Origin: JBFHKO01 sp041595355
GTDB lineage: Bacteria; Pseudomonadota; Gammaproteobacteria; Enterobacterales; Aeromonadaceae
Length of the DNA: 13,263 nt
Direction of reading: 5' to 3'
Assembly (NCBI GenBank): GCA_041595355.1
Contig: JBFHKO010000054.1
Span: forward strand, 1-13,263
The notes beneath the pieces were generated by a model, which had not been told where the DNA came from, did not search any database, and saw only the letters and a program-made list of their open reading frames with translations. Each line of letters begins with the position of its first letter. Within the stretch, counting starts at the first letter, position 1. Below, in pieces: positions 12,693 to 13,263 of the stretch. The translations under genes were made by a program, and so were the position numbers.

Positions 12693-13263
12693 ATGACAGC
12701 TCAGTACGCACCCATTGCCAACACCGATGCCCCGGTCACCGCCAACGCCTGGCAGGCGCTGCGCCAATTCACCGATGCCCGCATCGCCCTGGGACGTGCC
12801 GGCATCAGCCTGCCCAGCCGGGAGCTGCTGGCCTTCCAGCTGGACCATGCCAAGGCCCGGGATGCGGTGCACCTGGCGCTGGATACCGACACTCTGCAGG
12901 GGCAACTGGCGACGGTAGGTGTCGACAGCCTGTTGCTGCACAGCGCCGCCGCCGACCGCCATGTCTACCTGCAGCGTCCGGATCTGGGGCGACGACTGGA
13001 CGAGGACTCCGCCGTCCGCCTGACGCAGTGGCGACAGCAGCAGCGCGACGCGGGGCGTTTCGATCTGGCCATCGTCATCGCCGACGGCCTGTCGGCACTG
13101 GCCATTCAGCAACATGCCCTGCCGTTTGTGCAGGCTCTGCGCCGGCTGCTCGGTCAGGAGGCATGGCGGCTGGCCCCCATCGCCCTGGTTCGGCAGGGGC
13201 GGGTGGCGGTAGGCGATGAGGTGGGCGAGCGGTTGCAGGCCGATAACCTGGTGATGCTGATAG
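12693..13263 (+). CDS. eutC: Ethanolamine ammonia-lyase small subunit (partial, runs off right edge)
   Basis: Small subunit that with EutB forms the adenosylcobalamin-binding active enzyme. About 190 residues are in the window of roughly 270-295 usual for the family. Family features seen: ARIALGRAGISLPSRELLAF and QLDHAKARDAVH in the first 60 residues, YLQRPDLGRRLD, VIADGLSALAI, and GRVAVGDEVGE. The sequence breaks off at NLVMLI, just before the point where the conserved GERPGL-type segment is expected. The start ATG at 12693 has GGGAGG at 12680-12685, 7 nt upstream. The variable, polar first 20 residues match the flexible N-terminus known in this subunit. The reading frame is intact to the edge. 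Confidence 0.95.
   Translation, partial: MTAQYAPIANTDAPVTANAWQALRQFTDARIALGRAGISLPSRELLAFQLDHAKARDAVHLALDTDTLQGQLATVGVDSLLLHSAAADRHVYLQRPDLGRRLDEDSAVRLTQWRQQQRDAGRFDLAIVIADGLSALAIQQHALPFVQALRRLLGQEAWRLAPIALVRQGRVAVGDEVGERLQADNLVMLI

Noticed and set aside
1..13263. CRISPR arrays, tRNA genes, insertion sequences
   Set aside because: No regularly spaced repeats, cloverleaf sequences, transposase-like proteins or terminal inverted repeats were seen.

Overview
The window is a gene-dense, high-GC (about 60-65 % by eye) stretch of a proteobacterial chromosome. The E. coli-type xanthine-guanine phosphoribosyltransferase, the EutR-type regulator and the AdeP-like purine permease point to a gammaproteobacterium. 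An Aeromonadales-like organism (Oceanimonas/Zobellella type) is a guess from gene content and GC, not something I could test. Genes are tightly packed, mostly with good Shine-Dalgarno sequences. I see no tRNA, rRNA, insertion sequence or CRISPR array.

Layout. (1) 1-92: possible C-terminal tail of an upstream gene, then a promoter region with a perfect TATAAT. (2) 230-2022 (+): a purine-uptake and salvage pair, an NCS2/AzgA permease followed 23 nt later by gpt, closed by a strong hairpin. (3) 4473-2114 (-): a small amphipathic helical, phasin-like protein, translationally coupled (TGATG overlap) to a membrane-anchored ABC1/UbiB-family kinase-like ATPase. (4) 4677-8552 (+): a two-gene cassette of a small class I SAM methyltransferase and a 1090-residue multidomain protein. 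The large protein has an N-terminal HKD (phospholipase D-type) nuclease-like domain, an SF2 helicase, a LexA/S24-like domain and a DUF3427-like C-terminal domain. (5) 9559-8564 (-) and 9766 to the right edge (+): an ethanolamine catabolic locus, with a EutR-like AraC regulator divergent from an ethanolamine permease (eat), eutB, and eutC cut by the window edge.

How the parts work together. In the eut locus, the permease would import ethanolamine, EutBC (adenosylcobalamin-dependent ethanolamine ammonia-lyase) would split it to acetaldehyde and ammonia, and the divergent EutR homologue would activate the operon. No microcompartment shell gene is visible. In the purine pair, AzgA imports a base and Gpt converts guanine, xanthine or hypoxanthine to the nucleotide. 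The most unusual element is the methyltransferase/PLD-helicase-S24-DUF3427 cassette. Its architecture looks like a DNA-processing defence or repair effector. The S24-like fold keeps the Ser nucleophile, but by my alignment has Arg where the catalytic Lys should be, which suggests a sensing role rather than self-cleavage. That function is inference.
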